Source: Tupaia tana (Eukaryota > Chordata > Mammalia > Scandentia > Tupaiidae). From it: a stretch of DNA of 64,000 nt. Under the pieces are notes generated by a model, which was not told the origin of the DNA, made no database searches, and saw only the letters and a list, made by a program, of their open reading frames with translations. Positions 61,301-62,570 of the stretch are shown one piece after another. The position numbers were made by a program, and so were the translations under genes. Position 1 is the stretch's first letter; every line of letters starts with the position of its first letter. Location of the stretch: contig JAKSZU010000002.1 of the NCBI GenBank assembly GCA_026018925.1, positions 87,944,475-88,008,474 on the forward strand, read 5' to 3'.

Positions 61301-61646
61301 GCCTTTCCACTGGAGAAAAGTGGAGCCAGTGGATTTCTTCAGTCTGAGGTGGTATCTGGATCTGTAAGGAGAAAAAAAACAGACTTTGCTGAAAATTGAA
61401 CTTTCCATCCCAGCTGTTTCTTTTCTCTTATACTGTTAATCATAAAATCTTAAAATCAATCAATAAAACTTATTATACTGACTTGGTCAATCACATCTTT
61501 CTTTGCAGACCTCCACAGTATCTTGGCAATAAAGCTGTAGAGAAACTGAGGGTTTCTTTTGCAGTAAGGACGATAGAGAAGTCGAACCCACCAGTGTTTG
61601 ACACAGTAAGGTTCAATACCAAGAAAGACCACTAGGCCAAAAAGAT
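4947..61646 (-). CDS. SHPRH: SHPRH, 3' half of the gene (19 coding exons, partial)
   Basis: SHPRH is a nuclear SNF2-family ATPase and RING E3 ligase; the family is known for PCNA polyubiquitination in DNA-damage tolerance (Rad5-related). CDS is complement join 4947-5043, 6195-6275, 11968-12146, 12918-13004, 14286-14378, 23874-24062, 26539-26610, 37689-37790, 38955-39098, 41453-41678, 43118-43180, 43646-43819, 48261-48403, 49882-49989, 51036-51128, 53385-53473, 59816-59937, 61105-61361, 61483-61646. Every junction is GT-AG and phases agree, giving 826 whole codons then TGA. Using local residue numbers, the RING ligands are C575, C578, C591, H593, C596, C599, C618 and C621. SNF2 motif V is about 729-739 and motif VI ([12 protein letters not shown]) begins at 756. 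No frameshift or internal stop is present. The human protein is about 1,680 residues, so roughly the first half is outside the window. Identification rests on recognising the protein across all exons. Confidence 0.97.
5044..6194 (-). other. SHPRH: SHPRH last intron, no repeats recognised
   Basis: GT-AG intron of 1.15 kb. Only short spurious frames; no SINE or LINE was identified. Confidence 0.85.
6195..6275 (-). CDS. SHPRH: SHPRH penultimate exon
   Basis: 81 bp: last base of the Lys codon, [20 protein letters not shown] through TAER, then AG of a split Ser codon. Acceptor TTCTAG, donor GTAGGT. This is the post-motif VI helix common to SNF2 proteins ([14 protein letters not shown]). Confidence 0.96.
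6335..7660 (-). mobile_element. L2-like LINE fragment
   Basis: Diverged but colinear with the common mammalian L2-like 3' ORF sequence in antisense: AGGTGGGCAGGGGTCAGATGATA, the GGGAAACCCTCAGGGGGTTTTA block, the TCATGCAGGTAAAAGAGGATG block and GTAGATAGAGAA. It is split by an old SINE at 7245-7500. Family name from memory. Confidence 0.55.
7245..7500 (+). mobile_element. Diverged long-type SINE
   Basis: Plus-oriented, starting CTGGGCCAAGCCCCATGGCC; body has GGGATTGTGGTATGACCAC and ends at CTCTGGCAATTAAAAAA. Flanked by GATAGAGAAAAAGAA-like direct repeats on both sides, consistent with a TSD. Confidence 0.65.
7663..7708. repeat. (GT)n(AT)n microsatellite
   Basis: About 17 GT units followed by six TA units, directly next to a SINE tail. 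Confidence 0.95.
7712..7956 (-). mobile_element. Long-type tRNA-derived SINE
   Basis: Minus-oriented: T-rich tail, GGTTTTTGCTATAGGGC, the GACAGAGAGACAGAAAGCGAG block, then B-box and A-box complements ending GCTAGCTGCTGGTCCC. Confidence 0.9.
8480..9717 (+). mobile_element. L2-like LINE 3' part
   Basis: Colinear with L2-like ORF2 and 3' end: CTCATCTTACTTGACATTGTGACAGC, TTGGCTCCCAGGACACCCACC, TTCCCATGGCTCCCTATTTCAC, and the terminal AGAATGTAAGGTCCATGAGGGC with GTGCTCAGTAAAATATCTACTGAATAAA. The 170- and 175-codon frames here are remnants or chance frames within it, not host genes. Some internal sequence is deleted. Confidence 0.75.
9963..10125 (+). mobile_element. Short-type SINE
   Basis: Starts GGGGCCAGCAGGTGGTGTGGTGGTTG, has a B-box-like CAGTTCAAGTCCCAGACC, a CT-rich stretch, and ends in (AATG)n/(AATA)n. 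Confidence 0.85.
10573..10812 (+). mobile_element. Long-type SINE (older)
   Basis: GGGGCCAGGAGGTGGCGTGGTGATTAAG head with an internal (GT)n, then the GGCAATCTCCCC and TCTCCAGTGGGCACATG blocks. It interrupts older L2/MIR-like sequence. Confidence 0.8.
10820..11055 (+). mobile_element. L2-like 3' end
   Basis: CTTGGGGAATAGATTATGTC...ATCTAGCATAGTATCTGACATACACTAGGTGATCAGTAAATATTTAAT resembles the L2/MIR terminal sequence. Confidence 0.6.
11074..11103. repeat. Poly(T) run
   Basis: About 30 consecutive T without a recognisable attached element. Confidence 0.9.
11480..11704 (-). mobile_element. Short-type SINE with expanded (GA)n
   Basis: The purine block of the SINE has expanded to about 50 bp of GA (11560-11610). 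The tRNA-like complement follows, ending CCACCTGCC. It lies about 260 bp downstream of the motif V/VI exon. Confidence 0.8.
11968..12146 (-). CDS. SHPRH: SHPRH exon: helicase motifs V and VI
   Basis: 59 codons plus 2 nt, beginning [20 protein letters not shown]. It holds motif V ([11 protein letters not shown]) and motif VI ([12 protein letters not shown]) with the arginines expected to contact ATP phosphates. Acceptor TTTTAG, donor GTAAGC, and the K codon is split. Confidence 0.97.
12918..13004 (-). CDS. SHPRH: SHPRH exon: [17 protein letters not shown]
   Basis: 29 codons, [20 protein letters not shown] through VKTFQ, in helicase lobe 2. Acceptor TTCTAG, donor GTATGC. Confidence 0.96.
13195..13260. 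repeat. (CA)n(TA)n microsatellite
   Basis: CACACA tract, then TGTGTG and a TATATA tract; part could pair as a cruciform. Confidence 0.9.
13505..13722 (-). mobile_element. Old long-type SINE
   Basis: Diverged minus-oriented copy: GAGAGAGAAAGAAATAGAG, GGGCATGTATGCATGTGCC, ATCCAGAACCATGGTCAGCC, then CAGTTCAGTGTGCC. Confidence 0.6.
13902..14168 (-). mobile_element. Long-type SINE with TSD
   Basis: Young-looking copy with many CpGs, flanked by CAGTAATTCTAAAT on both sides (13888-13901 and 14168-14181, sharing a base at the edge). Confidence 0.93.
14286..14378 (-). CDS. SHPRH: SHPRH exon: start of helicase lobe 2
   Basis: 31 codons, [20 protein letters not shown] through KALVFST. This is the start of the helicase C-terminal lobe: the STKVEA element, then the KALVFS strand (motif IV region). 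Acceptor TTCAAAG, donor GTACAA, a weak donor. Confidence 0.96.
14443..14787. mobile_element. Mariner-type MITE (MADE1-like), split by a SINE
   Basis: Inverted ends TATTAGGTCATCGGGAAAAGTC and the complement of CTTTTCCAATGACCCAATA bracket a short core, as in TA-flanked mariner MITEs of about 80 bp. A second copy is near 54652. A long-type SINE has inserted into the core. Confidence 0.7.
14479..14741 (-). mobile_element. Long-type SINE nested in a MITE
   Basis: Flanked by CATGGCCTATTTTTCT (14463-14478) and CATGACCTATTTTTCT (14742-14757), a 16-bp TSD with one mismatch. Ends at GCTGGTCC. Confidence 0.92.
14800..16070 (-). other. Intron sequence, no feature recognised
   Basis: AT-rich unique-looking sequence. 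Short frames (15061-15282, 15867-16079) show no family features. Confidence 0.6.
16131..16405 (+). mobile_element. Long-type SINE with (GT)n
   Basis: GGGACCAGCAGATGGGG head, internal (GT)n at 16223-16256, then the GTGATTTCTTGCTGTCTCTCTG block and A-rich tail. AGCAGATTC occurs on both sides, a likely TSD; the interrupted sequence looks like a MER5-type hAT fragment. Confidence 0.88.
16440..18325 (-). other. Intron, mostly unclassified unique sequence
   Basis: No known repeat was recognised. 17390-18300 is richer in GC and purines than its surroundings. The frame at 18003-18305 has no recognisable domain. Confidence 0.5.
18725..18900 (+). mobile_element. Short-type SINE
   Basis: GGGCCAGCAGATGGTGGGGTGGTTAAGG head, CTCTCTCTGACTG block, then (AAATA)n tail. 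A repeated TTCCATTCCT flanks it. Confidence 0.85.
19730..19942 (-). mobile_element. Long-type SINE (older)
   Basis: Starts near GCCATAGGCATATGTGCTCACTGG and ends CATCTGCTGGCCCA; purine block and CACTGCAATCCCTTCTCC present. Confidence 0.8.
20745..20973 (-). mobile_element. Short-type SINE with (AT)n(GA)n expansion
   Basis: TTGCTATAGGGCAAATAT leads into (AT)n 20787-20822 and (GA)n 20823-20859, then the tRNA-like complement. Its last part is displaced by the next SINE insertion. Confidence 0.75.
20974..21207 (-). mobile_element. Long-type SINE (older)
   Basis: GAGAGAGATTTTTGCTATAGAGGG start, ATTACCCCCAGAGGGGATGGCC middle, and a degraded head ending CATCTGCTCATGCC. Confidence 0.8.
21225..21362 (-). 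mobile_element. Short-type SINE
   Basis: TTTAATTTGACCAGAGGGAG to ACCTGCTGGCCC; head complement recognisable. Confidence 0.8.
21445..21633 (-). mobile_element. Short-type SINE
   Basis: AT-rich tail, CTATCCTAGGACATATGTG, (GA)n at 21513-21535, and ACCACCTGCTGGCCC end. Confidence 0.8.
22604..23112 (+). mobile_element. Old long-type SINE interrupted by a young one
   Basis: Outer copy: head remnant 22604-22664 (GCTGGATCCCACAGAGCTGA, TTGAATCCCAGACCTGG) and body 22951-23112 ending in CTCTGGCAAATTAAAA. The interior is a younger copy in the opposite orientation. Confidence 0.8.
22665..22934 (-). mobile_element. Young long-type SINE nested in a SINE
   Basis: CpG-rich copy with TSD CCAGACCTGGTGTTTT at 22649-22664 and 22935-22950. 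Confidence 0.93.
23115..23873 (-). other. Intron next to RING exon, no repeats recognised
   Basis: AT-rich, no SINE. The frames at 23291-23512 and 23581-23775 show no protein family features. Confidence 0.6.
23874..24062 (-). CDS. SHPRH: SHPRH exon: second half of RING finger
   Basis: 63 codons starting [20 protein letters not shown]. It provides C591, H593, C596, C599 and the final pair C618/C621 (IKCAICRQ), completing a canonical C3HC4 RING that should recruit an E2 enzyme. It ends EEDIPVK. Acceptor TTTTAG, donor GTAACG. Confidence 0.97.
24063..26538 (-). other. SHPRH: Intron splitting the RING finger; nearly repeat-free
   Basis: 2.48 kb between the two RING exons. Only a (GA)n tract at 26444-26478 was recognised. 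The absence of SINEs contrasts with most other introns here. Confidence 0.7.
26539..26610 (-). CDS. SHPRH: SHPRH exon: first half of RING finger (CPIC)
   Basis: 24 codons, [20 protein letters not shown] through LGKQ. It contributes the first zinc-ligand pair, C575 and C578. Acceptor AATAG, donor GTAAAA. The RING domain is split across this and the next exon by a 2.5 kb intron. Confidence 0.96.
26721..26984 (+). mobile_element. Long-type SINE
   Basis: AGGACCAGCAGTTAGCATAATAGC head, CAGTTCAAGTACCGGACCC B-box region, and a 20-base A tail; imperfect TSD (AATAACCT..ATAA). It lies about 110 bp upstream of the first RING exon, in the opposite orientation. Confidence 0.9.
27178..27550 (+). repeat. 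Three tandem monomers in the half-L1 5' leader
   Basis: Monomers start at 27178, 27312 and 27437 with the shared opening ATTCTCTGGGAAGATTCCAC. Periods are 134 and 125 bp; the first has about 9 extra bases (repeated AGGAGAGGC) near its end. The units are nearly identical. Monomeric 5' promoters are known in mouse L1 families; promoter activity here is inferred. Confidence 0.9.
27755..27800 (+). repeat. Fourth, partial monomer
   Basis: The first ~45 bp of the monomer recur after about 200 bp of polypyrimidine/T-rich leader, preceded by the same GGCAGGAGAGGTGAGCC junction seen between monomers 1, 2 and 3. Confidence 0.9.
27799..27820. repeat. GC-rich hairpin in the half-L1 leader
   Basis: CGCGCGGC and GCCGCGCG form a perfect 8-bp inverted repeat with a 6-nt loop, a CpG-dense island in AT-rich surroundings. 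Confidence 0.8.
28089..28214 (+). pseudogene. N-terminal 42 codons of ORF1, cut off by TAG
   Basis: In-frame extension of ORF1 from ATG 28089 (second in-frame ATG at 28122), Ser/Thr/Pro/Lys-rich as in L1 ORF1p N-termini, ending at TAG 28215-28217. It continues in the same frame into the open 284-codon part. A one-base change from a sense codon would explain the stop, but the family consensus is needed to tell. Confidence 0.7.
28236..29090 (+). CDS. L1-type ORF1 protein of the half-L1 element (284 aa frame)
   Basis: L1 ORF1p is a trimeric RNA-binding chaperone that packages its own RNA. Residues about 1-105 are a Glu/Lys/Leu-rich coiled coil with heptad leucines. A core RRM starts near [12 protein letters not shown], and the C-terminal domain contains ARREWENIF and [13 protein letters not shown]. 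These match conserved L1 ORF1p blocks, including the RNA-contacting arginine region. The frame stays open to TAA at 29088. The same frame extends upstream to ATG at 28089 but is interrupted by a TAG at 28215-28217, so the ancestral protein was probably about 333 residues, close to the usual L1 length of about 340. Not a host gene. Confidence 0.85.
   Translation: MSKLTEMEEKRDNELLKRKEKEVAEFQEMRKFLQDLKEELHALQKTQTELLEMKSIIQEVKISLESIKSRLDHSENRISDVEEKMAGLEKSTTKTEKMAQKFENDMREVLDTIKRPNIRIIGIPEGEETHKGIDNLFHEILQENFPNLERHSKIQSQEIQRTPNRINPRRSSPRHIIARLTKTADKDKILRLAREKHQVTYKGHPIRLTADLSSETMRARREWENIFKVLREKQFQPRILYPARLSFRWEEKTRTFSDKQNLKEFTSTRPDLQEVLKGVLYQEN
29400..30106 (+). repeat. Duplicated 3' tail inside the half-L1 element
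   Basis: About 29432-29640 and 29846-30106 are diverged versions of the same tail. Both have a GACACC-AGA purine-rich block, then a GGATGG...CATTTTGTATGCTGT block and GAATG-AA just before an A-rich end. The first copy ends in an internal A-rich tract (29628-29665). Confidence 0.75.
30840..31075 (+). mobile_element. hAT-Charlie-type DNA transposon remnant
   Basis: GGGCCAGAATATAAATATTTTACAG, TTGTGGGCCATACAG, CCATAGACAATAGG, AAACAGGTGGTGGGCCAGATTTG and GTTTGCAGATCCCTG are all in the order of a common mammalian Charlie MER element. Confidence 0.7.
31286..31571 (+). mobile_element. Long-type SINE (older)
   Basis: GGGGTCCAGCAGCTGGCATAGTGG head, GGTGTGGCCATTCCACCC middle, and TCTCCAGTGAGCATAAGC plus A-rich tail. 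Confidence 0.85.
31590..32720 (-). mobile_element. Old L1 (L1M-type) antisense fragment
   Basis: TGAGTCTACTGGCAATGAATTTTCA, TCTGAAAATATCTTGATTTCTCC and ATTACATTCTAGACTGTGTCC match the usual antisense L1M 3' ORF/UTR text in order. Split by the SINE at 32050-32313; it may continue toward 33480. Confidence 0.5.
32050..32313 (-). mobile_element. Long-type SINE
   Basis: GAGATTTTTTTTGCTATAGGGTGCG to CATCTGCTGGTCCC, with ATTTCTCC(C/T)TTCTTTT direct repeats on both sides. Confidence 0.88.
33498..33767 (+). mobile_element. Near-intact long-type SINE with perfect 16-bp TSD
   Basis: TSD AAAATCTCTGATTTCT at 33482-33497 and 33768-33783, no mismatch. The tRNA-like head has A-box TTAGCGTAATGG and a perfect B-box GGTTCGAGTCC. 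CpGs are largely preserved (GCGTGTGCGTGCG, GGCGAGCGCACGCGCCC). This is the best representative of the young family in the window. Confidence 0.95.
34745..35525 (+). mobile_element. Tigger-like DNA transposon with a ~420-bp insertion
   Basis: Left part 34745-34850 (AGCATTCCTAATCCAAACATCC, TTGAGTGCTGACATGATATC) and right part about 35268-35525 (CAAACTTTGTTTCAAGC, TATTAAAAATATTGCATAAGATTA, GAATAAGAGATATTCAACTC) resemble one Tigger-type element. Between them is unclassified sequence bordered by CCCAACT repeats. Confidence 0.6.
35888..36150 (-). mobile_element. Long-type SINE
   Basis: GAGATTTTTCCTATAGGGC to CTATCTGGTGGTCC; imperfect TSD around GAATTTTAAC. Confidence 0.85.
36379..36628 (+). mobile_element. 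Long-type SINE, internally deleted
   Basis: Head GGGGCCAGCCAAGTTGGTG, then the region between the head and CACCCAAGATCCTGAGAGG is shortened (GTAGCCGACCGTGTAGTCGACCG duplicates a head segment). Confidence 0.8.
37214..37490 (-). mobile_element. Long-type SINE with TSD
   Basis: TSD TATTACTATC on both sides (37204-37213 and 37491-37500). Tail has two T runs. It is about 200 bp from a SHPRH exon. Confidence 0.93.
37689..37790 (-). CDS. SHPRH: SHPRH exon: [20 protein letters not shown]
   Basis: 34 codons, phase 0 to phase 0, ending LYLTNLEK. Acceptor TTCTAG, donor GTATTT. It immediately precedes the RING-encoding exons and is followed by the largest intron in the window (11.1 kb), which carries the half-L1 insertion. 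Confidence 0.96.
37791..38954 (-). other. SHPRH: Intron, no repeats recognised
   Basis: 1.16 kb of AT-rich sequence; short frames only. Confidence 0.7.
38955..39098 (-). CDS. SHPRH: SHPRH exon: [13 protein letters not shown] segment
   Basis: 48 codons, phase 0 to phase 0, [20 protein letters not shown] through IIEPHE. Acceptor CTTCAG, donor GTACTT. An old, minus-oriented L1 3'-tail relative begins about 90 bp upstream in the intron (39185-39400). Confidence 0.97.
39185..39400 (-). mobile_element. 5'-truncated L1/half-L1 3'-end copy
   Basis: Read on the minus strand it matches the second tail unit of the 27-30 kb element (GGCAGAGGG block, ATGTTGATGTGCTTGA, TTTGTATGCTGTAATGATGT) and ends in an A-rich tail. 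It is only about 215 bp long, as in many 5'-truncated L1-machinery insertions. Confidence 0.75.
39899..40121 (-). mobile_element. Long-type SINE lacking the A-box region
   Basis: TSD TGT(A/G)TAATATTCTT at 39885-39898 and 40122-40135. The head reads GGAGTCCAGCG|TCCC: the ~24 bp that normally carry the A-box complement are missing precisely between CAGCG and TCCC. Confidence 0.9.
41005..41185 (+). mobile_element. Third-type SINE
   Basis: AAGGCCAGATTGTGATGCAGCG head, GGGGAAGGTCCTGGTTTTA, GCTGGGGGTGGA-like CTGGGGGTGGACTAC block and GTTGGGGTTTCTGTC, then A-rich tail. Related copies at 48985, 54205 and 62940. Confidence 0.7.
41453..41678 (-). CDS. SHPRH: SHPRH exon: [17 protein letters not shown] segment
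   Basis: One base plus 75 codons, through [20 protein letters not shown] and ending FEAWKKEYK. Acceptor TTTTCAG, donor GTATGG. Acidic and Glu-rich near its start; part of the long insert before the RING finger. Confidence 0.97.
41998..42262 (+). mobile_element. Long-type SINE with TSD
   Basis: AAAACACAGTCT occurs on both sides. CpG-rich, B-box AGTTCAAGTCC. Confidence 0.92.
42431..42690 (+). mobile_element. Long-type SINE with TSD
   Basis: CGGGACCAGCAGTTAGCGTAATGG head; AAGAAT/CA-GAGC direct repeats flank it. Second plus-oriented copy within 450 bp. Confidence 0.92.
42715..42895 (+). mobile_element. MIR-like ancient SINE
   Basis: TACTACATACCAAGCATTATG through AAGAATGAGAAGACTGGCATCAGAG resembles the MIR core. 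Confidence 0.6.
43118..43180 (-). CDS. SHPRH: SHPRH micro-exon: [10 protein letters not shown]
   Basis: A 63-bp exon found by reading the splice junctions. It supplies the rest of a Cys codon, [20 protein letters not shown], and two bases of a Thr codon. Acceptor TTTTTCAG, donor GTAAGT. The paired cysteines resemble a small metal-binding knuckle, but that role is inference. Confidence 0.93.
43496..43625. mobile_element. Palindromic MITE, family 1 (copy 2)
   Basis: Inverted ends CTTCACAAAGTTTGTGGAAAA and CATGAACTTTTTGAAGTTCCC around TTTCAAAATTTTTTTGGACC. It ends about 20 bp from the splice donor of the 43646-43819 exon. Confidence 0.7.
43646..43819 (-). CDS. SHPRH: SHPRH exon: [20 protein letters not shown] segment
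   Basis: 57 whole codons between split codons, ending ARLPLN plus TG of a split Cys. Acceptor AATCAG, donor GTAGGT. A copy of a palindromic MITE ends about 20 bp downstream of the donor. The sequence has FHDCRG where I recall FRDCRG in human. Confidence 0.96.
44262..44460 (+). mobile_element. MIR-like ancient SINE
   Basis: TTAGGCATTTACTATATGCCAGGCACTTTGCTGA followed by decayed MIR core and AGTTAAATCCAAATACAG. Confidence 0.65.
44562..44912. mobile_element. Tigger/MER2-type DNA transposon
   Basis: Left TTTGCCTGCGGTCAACCAGTCTG and right GATCTGCAGTTTCAGGCATCCACTGGGGGTC...GGGGACTACTGTA are characteristic of a MER2/Tigger non-autonomous element of about 345 bp. Confidence 0.7.
45300..45562 (-). 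mobile_element. Long-type SINE with TSD
   Basis: AAAAATTAACTT / AAAAATGAACTT flank it. GAGAGGTTTTTGCTATAAGGC to TTTGTTGGGCCC. Confidence 0.88.
45755..45965 (+). mobile_element. MIR-like ancient SINE
   Basis: GATGGGCACTAATCTAAGTAAG, GAAGATATTAAGGCACAGAGAG and ACCAAGGGCACAGAGCTCCTAAG follow the MIR consensus order. Confidence 0.75.
46390..46640 (+). mobile_element. SINE, type uncertain
   Basis: GGCCCAGCTTCTGCAGTGC head, TGTGGTTCAAGTCTCTGG B-box-like, GGACCACAGCATGCCAAGC and A-rich tail. It mixes traits of the long and third types. Confidence 0.6.
46640..47640 (-). other. Intron, (CA)n and unclassified sequence
   Basis: (CA)n at 46813-46838; otherwise no recognised repeat or exon. Confidence 0.6.
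47651..48178 (-). mobile_element. Old long-type SINE interrupted by a young copy
   Basis: Outer parts 47651-47826 and 48082-48178 (AGGTTTTTGCCTTAGGGTGC to GACATCTGCTGGCTCC). Confidence 0.85.
47827..48081 (-). mobile_element. Young long-type SINE nested in the same orientation
   Basis: TSD CGTCTGA(CA)TGAGTTTT at 47812-47826 and 48082-48098. CpG-rich and close to the 33.5-kb copy. Confidence 0.93.
48261..48403 (-). CDS. SHPRH: SHPRH exon: [18 protein letters not shown] segment
   Basis: 47 codons plus 2 nt, ending MSEK with a split Lys codon. Acceptor TTTACAG, donor GTAAGA. The [12 protein letters not shown] stretch is characteristic of SHPRH. Confidence 0.96.
48985..49205 (+). mobile_element. 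Third-type SINE
   Basis: AAAATGGTGGCACAGCGTGGTAAG head, GGCTGAAGCTGGGGGTGGATTG, TATTGGGGGTACCAGTCTC and AAATAAA tail. Confidence 0.75.
49220..49490 (+). mobile_element. Long-type SINE (older)
   Basis: GGGCCAGCAGGTGGTGTAGTGG head, GGACTGCAGCATGGCTATCCCC, and an (AAAC)n-rich tail. Confidence 0.85.
49882..49989 (-). CDS. SHPRH: SHPRH exon: coiled segment [12 protein letters not shown]
   Basis: 36 codons, phase 0 to phase 0, [20 protein letters not shown] through LQRK; Gln/Glu-rich and probably helical. Donor GTACTT. A long-type SINE (50021-50290) sits only about 30 bp upstream of the acceptor, so the branch-point region is unusually close to a repeat. Confidence 0.95.
50021..50290 (-). mobile_element. 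Long-type SINE ~30 bp from an exon acceptor
   Basis: TSD-like AAACA(AATA)CAAATTT / AAACACAAATTTTT flank it. Its A-tail end faces the 3' splice site of the 49882-49989 exon. Confidence 0.92.
50694..50990 (+). mobile_element. ERVL-MaLR (MST/MLT1-type) LTR fragment
   Basis: TGTTATGGACTGAATTATGTTCTCCC start, CTATTTGGAGACAGGGTCTTTAAGGAGG and GCCATGTGAAGACACAAATGG match MaLR-type LTR text. Old endogenous retrovirus-like LTR only; no coding part seen. Confidence 0.65.
51036..51128 (-). CDS. SHPRH: SHPRH exon: [12 protein letters not shown] segment
   Basis: Exactly 31 codons (phase 0 to phase 0), [20 protein letters not shown] through LEEE. Acceptor TGTAG, donor GTAATT. Symmetrical, so skipping it would keep frame. 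Confidence 0.95.
51290..51462 (-). mobile_element. Short-type SINE (old)
   Basis: TTTGCTATAGGGCACATGGGCTC, GA-rich block, TTGGCCATGTAGGAGTCCGGTGCC; head end degraded. Confidence 0.7.
51465..52835 (-). other. Intron, no feature recognised
   Basis: The 101-codon frame at 51893-52198 has no domain I recognise and no flanking splice context tying it to SHPRH. Confidence 0.55.
52840..52995 (+). mobile_element. Short-type SINE
   Basis: GGGCTGGCAAGTGACACGGTGGTTG head, CTCCTTCTCTCTGGTGAGC, (AAATA)n tail. Confidence 0.8.
53201..53345 (+). mobile_element. MER5A-like hAT remnant
   Basis: CAGTGATTCTCAAACCTTAGTG terminal inverted repeat-like start and AATCACCTTGACAGTTTATTG; ends about 40 bp before an exon. 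Confidence 0.65.
53385..53473 (-). CDS. SHPRH: SHPRH exon: TPR-like helical insert
   Basis: 29 codons after the split Gly: [20 protein letters not shown] through SLQ. Acceptor CTTTAG, donor GTAAGT. This short, charged helical segment belongs to the insert before the RING. The upstream intron, 6.3 kb, is loaded with short SINEs and L1 pieces. Confidence 0.95.
53740..53975 (+). mobile_element. Long-type SINE (old)
   Basis: GGCTGGCTGGCCTTGTGGCCTAGTGGTTAAG head, GACTATGGTGTGACCACATTC, CTCCCTCTTGCCTCTCTGC. Confidence 0.7.
54205..54425 (+). mobile_element. Third-type SINE
   Basis: AGGTAGTGACACAGAGGTAACAC head, GGGAAGGTCCTGGATTGGC, AAAGCTGGGGGTGGGTTGTGG, CTGTGAGAGGTGCC and an (AATG)n tail. Confidence 0.75.
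54652..54722. mobile_element. Mariner-type MITE (second copy)
   Basis: TATTAGGTTGTTGGGAAAGTCATGACATATTTTTCTGTGCAAAAATGC matches the element at 14443. The right end is degraded. Confidence 0.65.
55008..55145 (+). mobile_element. Short-type SINE
   Basis: GTGGCTGGCAGATGGTGTGGG head, CTGTGGTTCAAGTCCTGGAC, CTCTCTCTGGTGAAATTAAAATA tail. Confidence 0.8.
55195..55352 (-). mobile_element. Short-type SINE
   Basis: AT-rich tail, CACTAGAGAGACACTGAGAG, CCACCTGCAGGCTCC end. Faces the previous copy in inverted orientation 50 bp away. Confidence 0.8.
55743..55845. repeat. (GT)n(AT)n(CA)n compound microsatellite
   Basis: GT run, TATATA, then ACACAC-rich sequence, giving imperfect self-complementarity. Confidence 0.9.
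56195..56435 (-). mobile_element. Short-type SINE with expanded GGGAGA tract
   Basis: The purine stretch has become (GGGAGA)n and (GA)n between 56250 and 56342. This creates a 151-codon Ser/Pro frame (56243-56698) that is not a gene. Confidence 0.8.
56445..56685 (-). mobile_element. Old long-type SINE
   Basis: TTGATACGGGGCATGTGTGCTCCC to TTATGGGGCTGGCCC; directly after the previous SINE. Confidence 0.7.
56884..57121 (+). mobile_element. Long-type SINE with TSD
   Basis: AAAAAGACATGATTT occurs at about 56869-56883 and again at 57123-57137. Perfect B-box GGTTCGAGTCC. Confidence 0.93.
57373..57511. mobile_element. Palindromic MITE, family 1 (copy 3)
   Basis: GGGAGTTCTTCAAAAAGTTTG start and CATAGACTTTGTGAAGTCCCC end form inverted repeats of about 25 bp. 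Confidence 0.7.
57638..57889 (-). mobile_element. Long-type SINE with TSD
   Basis: GTAAT(G/A)TTACTTTT at 57624-57637 and 57890-57904. Confidence 0.9.
58376..58595 (-). mobile_element. Old long-type SINE
   Basis: ACGGAGAGAAAGAGCGGGAGAG, ATGATTCCTTCTCCTCC, GGGATTTTGGGCATG and a degraded head ending GGCTAGCCC. Confidence 0.65.
58716..58974 (-). mobile_element. Young long-type SINE with TSD
   Basis: TTCTAAAGATTCTCAT / TTCTAAGATTCCCAT flank it. CpG-rich, ends CTAACTGCTGG. Confidence 0.92.
59030..59215 (+). mobile_element. Possible L1M 5' leader fragment
   Basis: GACATGACAGAGTAACAAGAGG, ATAACAACACAAGTAACAGAC and AATAATAGTGATACTTGAGAGATGG recall old L1 5' leaders. Weak. Confidence 0.35.
59816..59937 (-). 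CDS. SHPRH: SHPRH exon: insert between helicase lobes
   Basis: Encodes [19 protein letters not shown] through HIIK, starting with the last base of a split Ser codon and ending with the first base of a Gly codon. Acceptor TTTTTAG, donor GTAGAA. It lies in the helical insert between the ATPase lobes. Confidence 0.95.
59938..61104 (-). other. SHPRH: Intron, no repeat recognised apart from a T run
   Basis: 1.17 kb; poly(T) at 60313-60334. The frames at 59938-60204 and 59990-60295 are chance frames. Confidence 0.7.
61105..61361 (-). CDS. SHPRH: SHPRH exon: [12 protein letters not shown] segment
   Basis: 85 codons plus 2 nt. It opens with [19 protein letters not shown] and includes the [12 protein letters not shown] stretch typical of SNF2 proteins. 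It is separated from the preceding exon by only 121 bp of intron. It ends GEFLPLQK plus AG of a split Ser codon; the donor is GTTTTA. Confidence 0.96.
61483..61646 (-). CDS. SHPRH: SHPRH exon: end of SNF2 lobe 1
   Basis: Encodes 54 whole codons after a split Asp codon, starting [19 protein letters not shown] and ending at DQ. This is the conserved stretch after SNF2 motif III. The acceptor follows a T-rich tract and the donor is GTCAGT, a weaker match than most in this gene. It is the most 5' SHPRH exon in the window. Confidence 0.95.
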
Positions 61647-61689
61647 CTAAAAAAAAAAAGAGACAAAAGCACATTAAGAATTAGAGTAC

Positions 61690-61960
61690 TGGCCAGCAGT
61701 TAGTGTAATGGCTATGTTGCCGGACTCCCATGTAGTCGACTACGGTTCGAGTCCTGGACCTGGTGGCTTAAACTCACGCCGGGTGCATGTGCGTGCGTGC
61801 CCAAGATCCCAAGAGGAGAATGGAGGAGAAGGGATTGTGGCATGGCCATCCCCCCTGGGGGGTGATTTCTCGCTTTCTGTCTCTCTGTCTCTCTCTGTCT
61901 GTCTGGCGAGCGCACGTGCCCTGTAGCAAAAAAGAAAAAAAAAAAAAAAAAAAAAAAAAA
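61690..61960 (+). mobile_element. Long-type SINE with TSD near the 5'-most exon
   Basis: AAGAATTAGAGTACT at about 61676-61690 and 61961-61975. Long A tail of over 30 bases. It starts 44 bp upstream of the exon acceptor, opposite to the gene. Confidence 0.94.
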
Positions 61961-61975
61961 AAGAATTAGAGTACT

Positions 61976-62556
61976 TTAATTTCTTCATTACTATTTTGAA
62001 TAAGCACTTAAGCACTTTCACAGAAATTACAAAGCATATACTAGTTTCTAATTATGGAAGTCATAAAAAATGTTCTTTATAGCCATAAAAAAATAACACG
62101 ACCCTATCTGCACATCTATTCTGAAAATGGCCAAGAAATATTAAGGTTAAATTAAGTTCCTTTGGTAGCTCATGGGAAGTAGTAACGTCTGAAAGAACCA
62201 ATGCATACCTACCTCAACTTGTTACAGATTTATATTTCCAGGTTGAATTTATCAAACTGCCTATGTGCTACCTCTTCTTTGAGGTCCTAAGGGGACTTCA
62301 AACACAACCTGTCAAAATCAAATTCATAATGTTTTTACTCAAACATGGGTCTCCCTAATGTTACTCACTGGCACATATTGTCATCATGCATAGATTTACG
62401 CAAATCAGAAATCTTGGCATCAACTTATCTCTCACTAAGCCTTGTTCATTTTTCCTTATCCAATTTTTCTAATTCTACAGAATAGCCCTAGAGCAAATCC
62501 AAAGCATCAGTTGCCTAGATTACTACTGTCGCCAATCAATTAGTGCCCTAATATTT
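61976..62556 (-). other. Upstream intron, no exon recognised
   Basis: No SHPRH-like translation in any frame. The preceding exon (motif III region) must lie beyond the window. Confidence 0.6.
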
Positions 62557-62570
62557 ATTCTTCCCTCCTT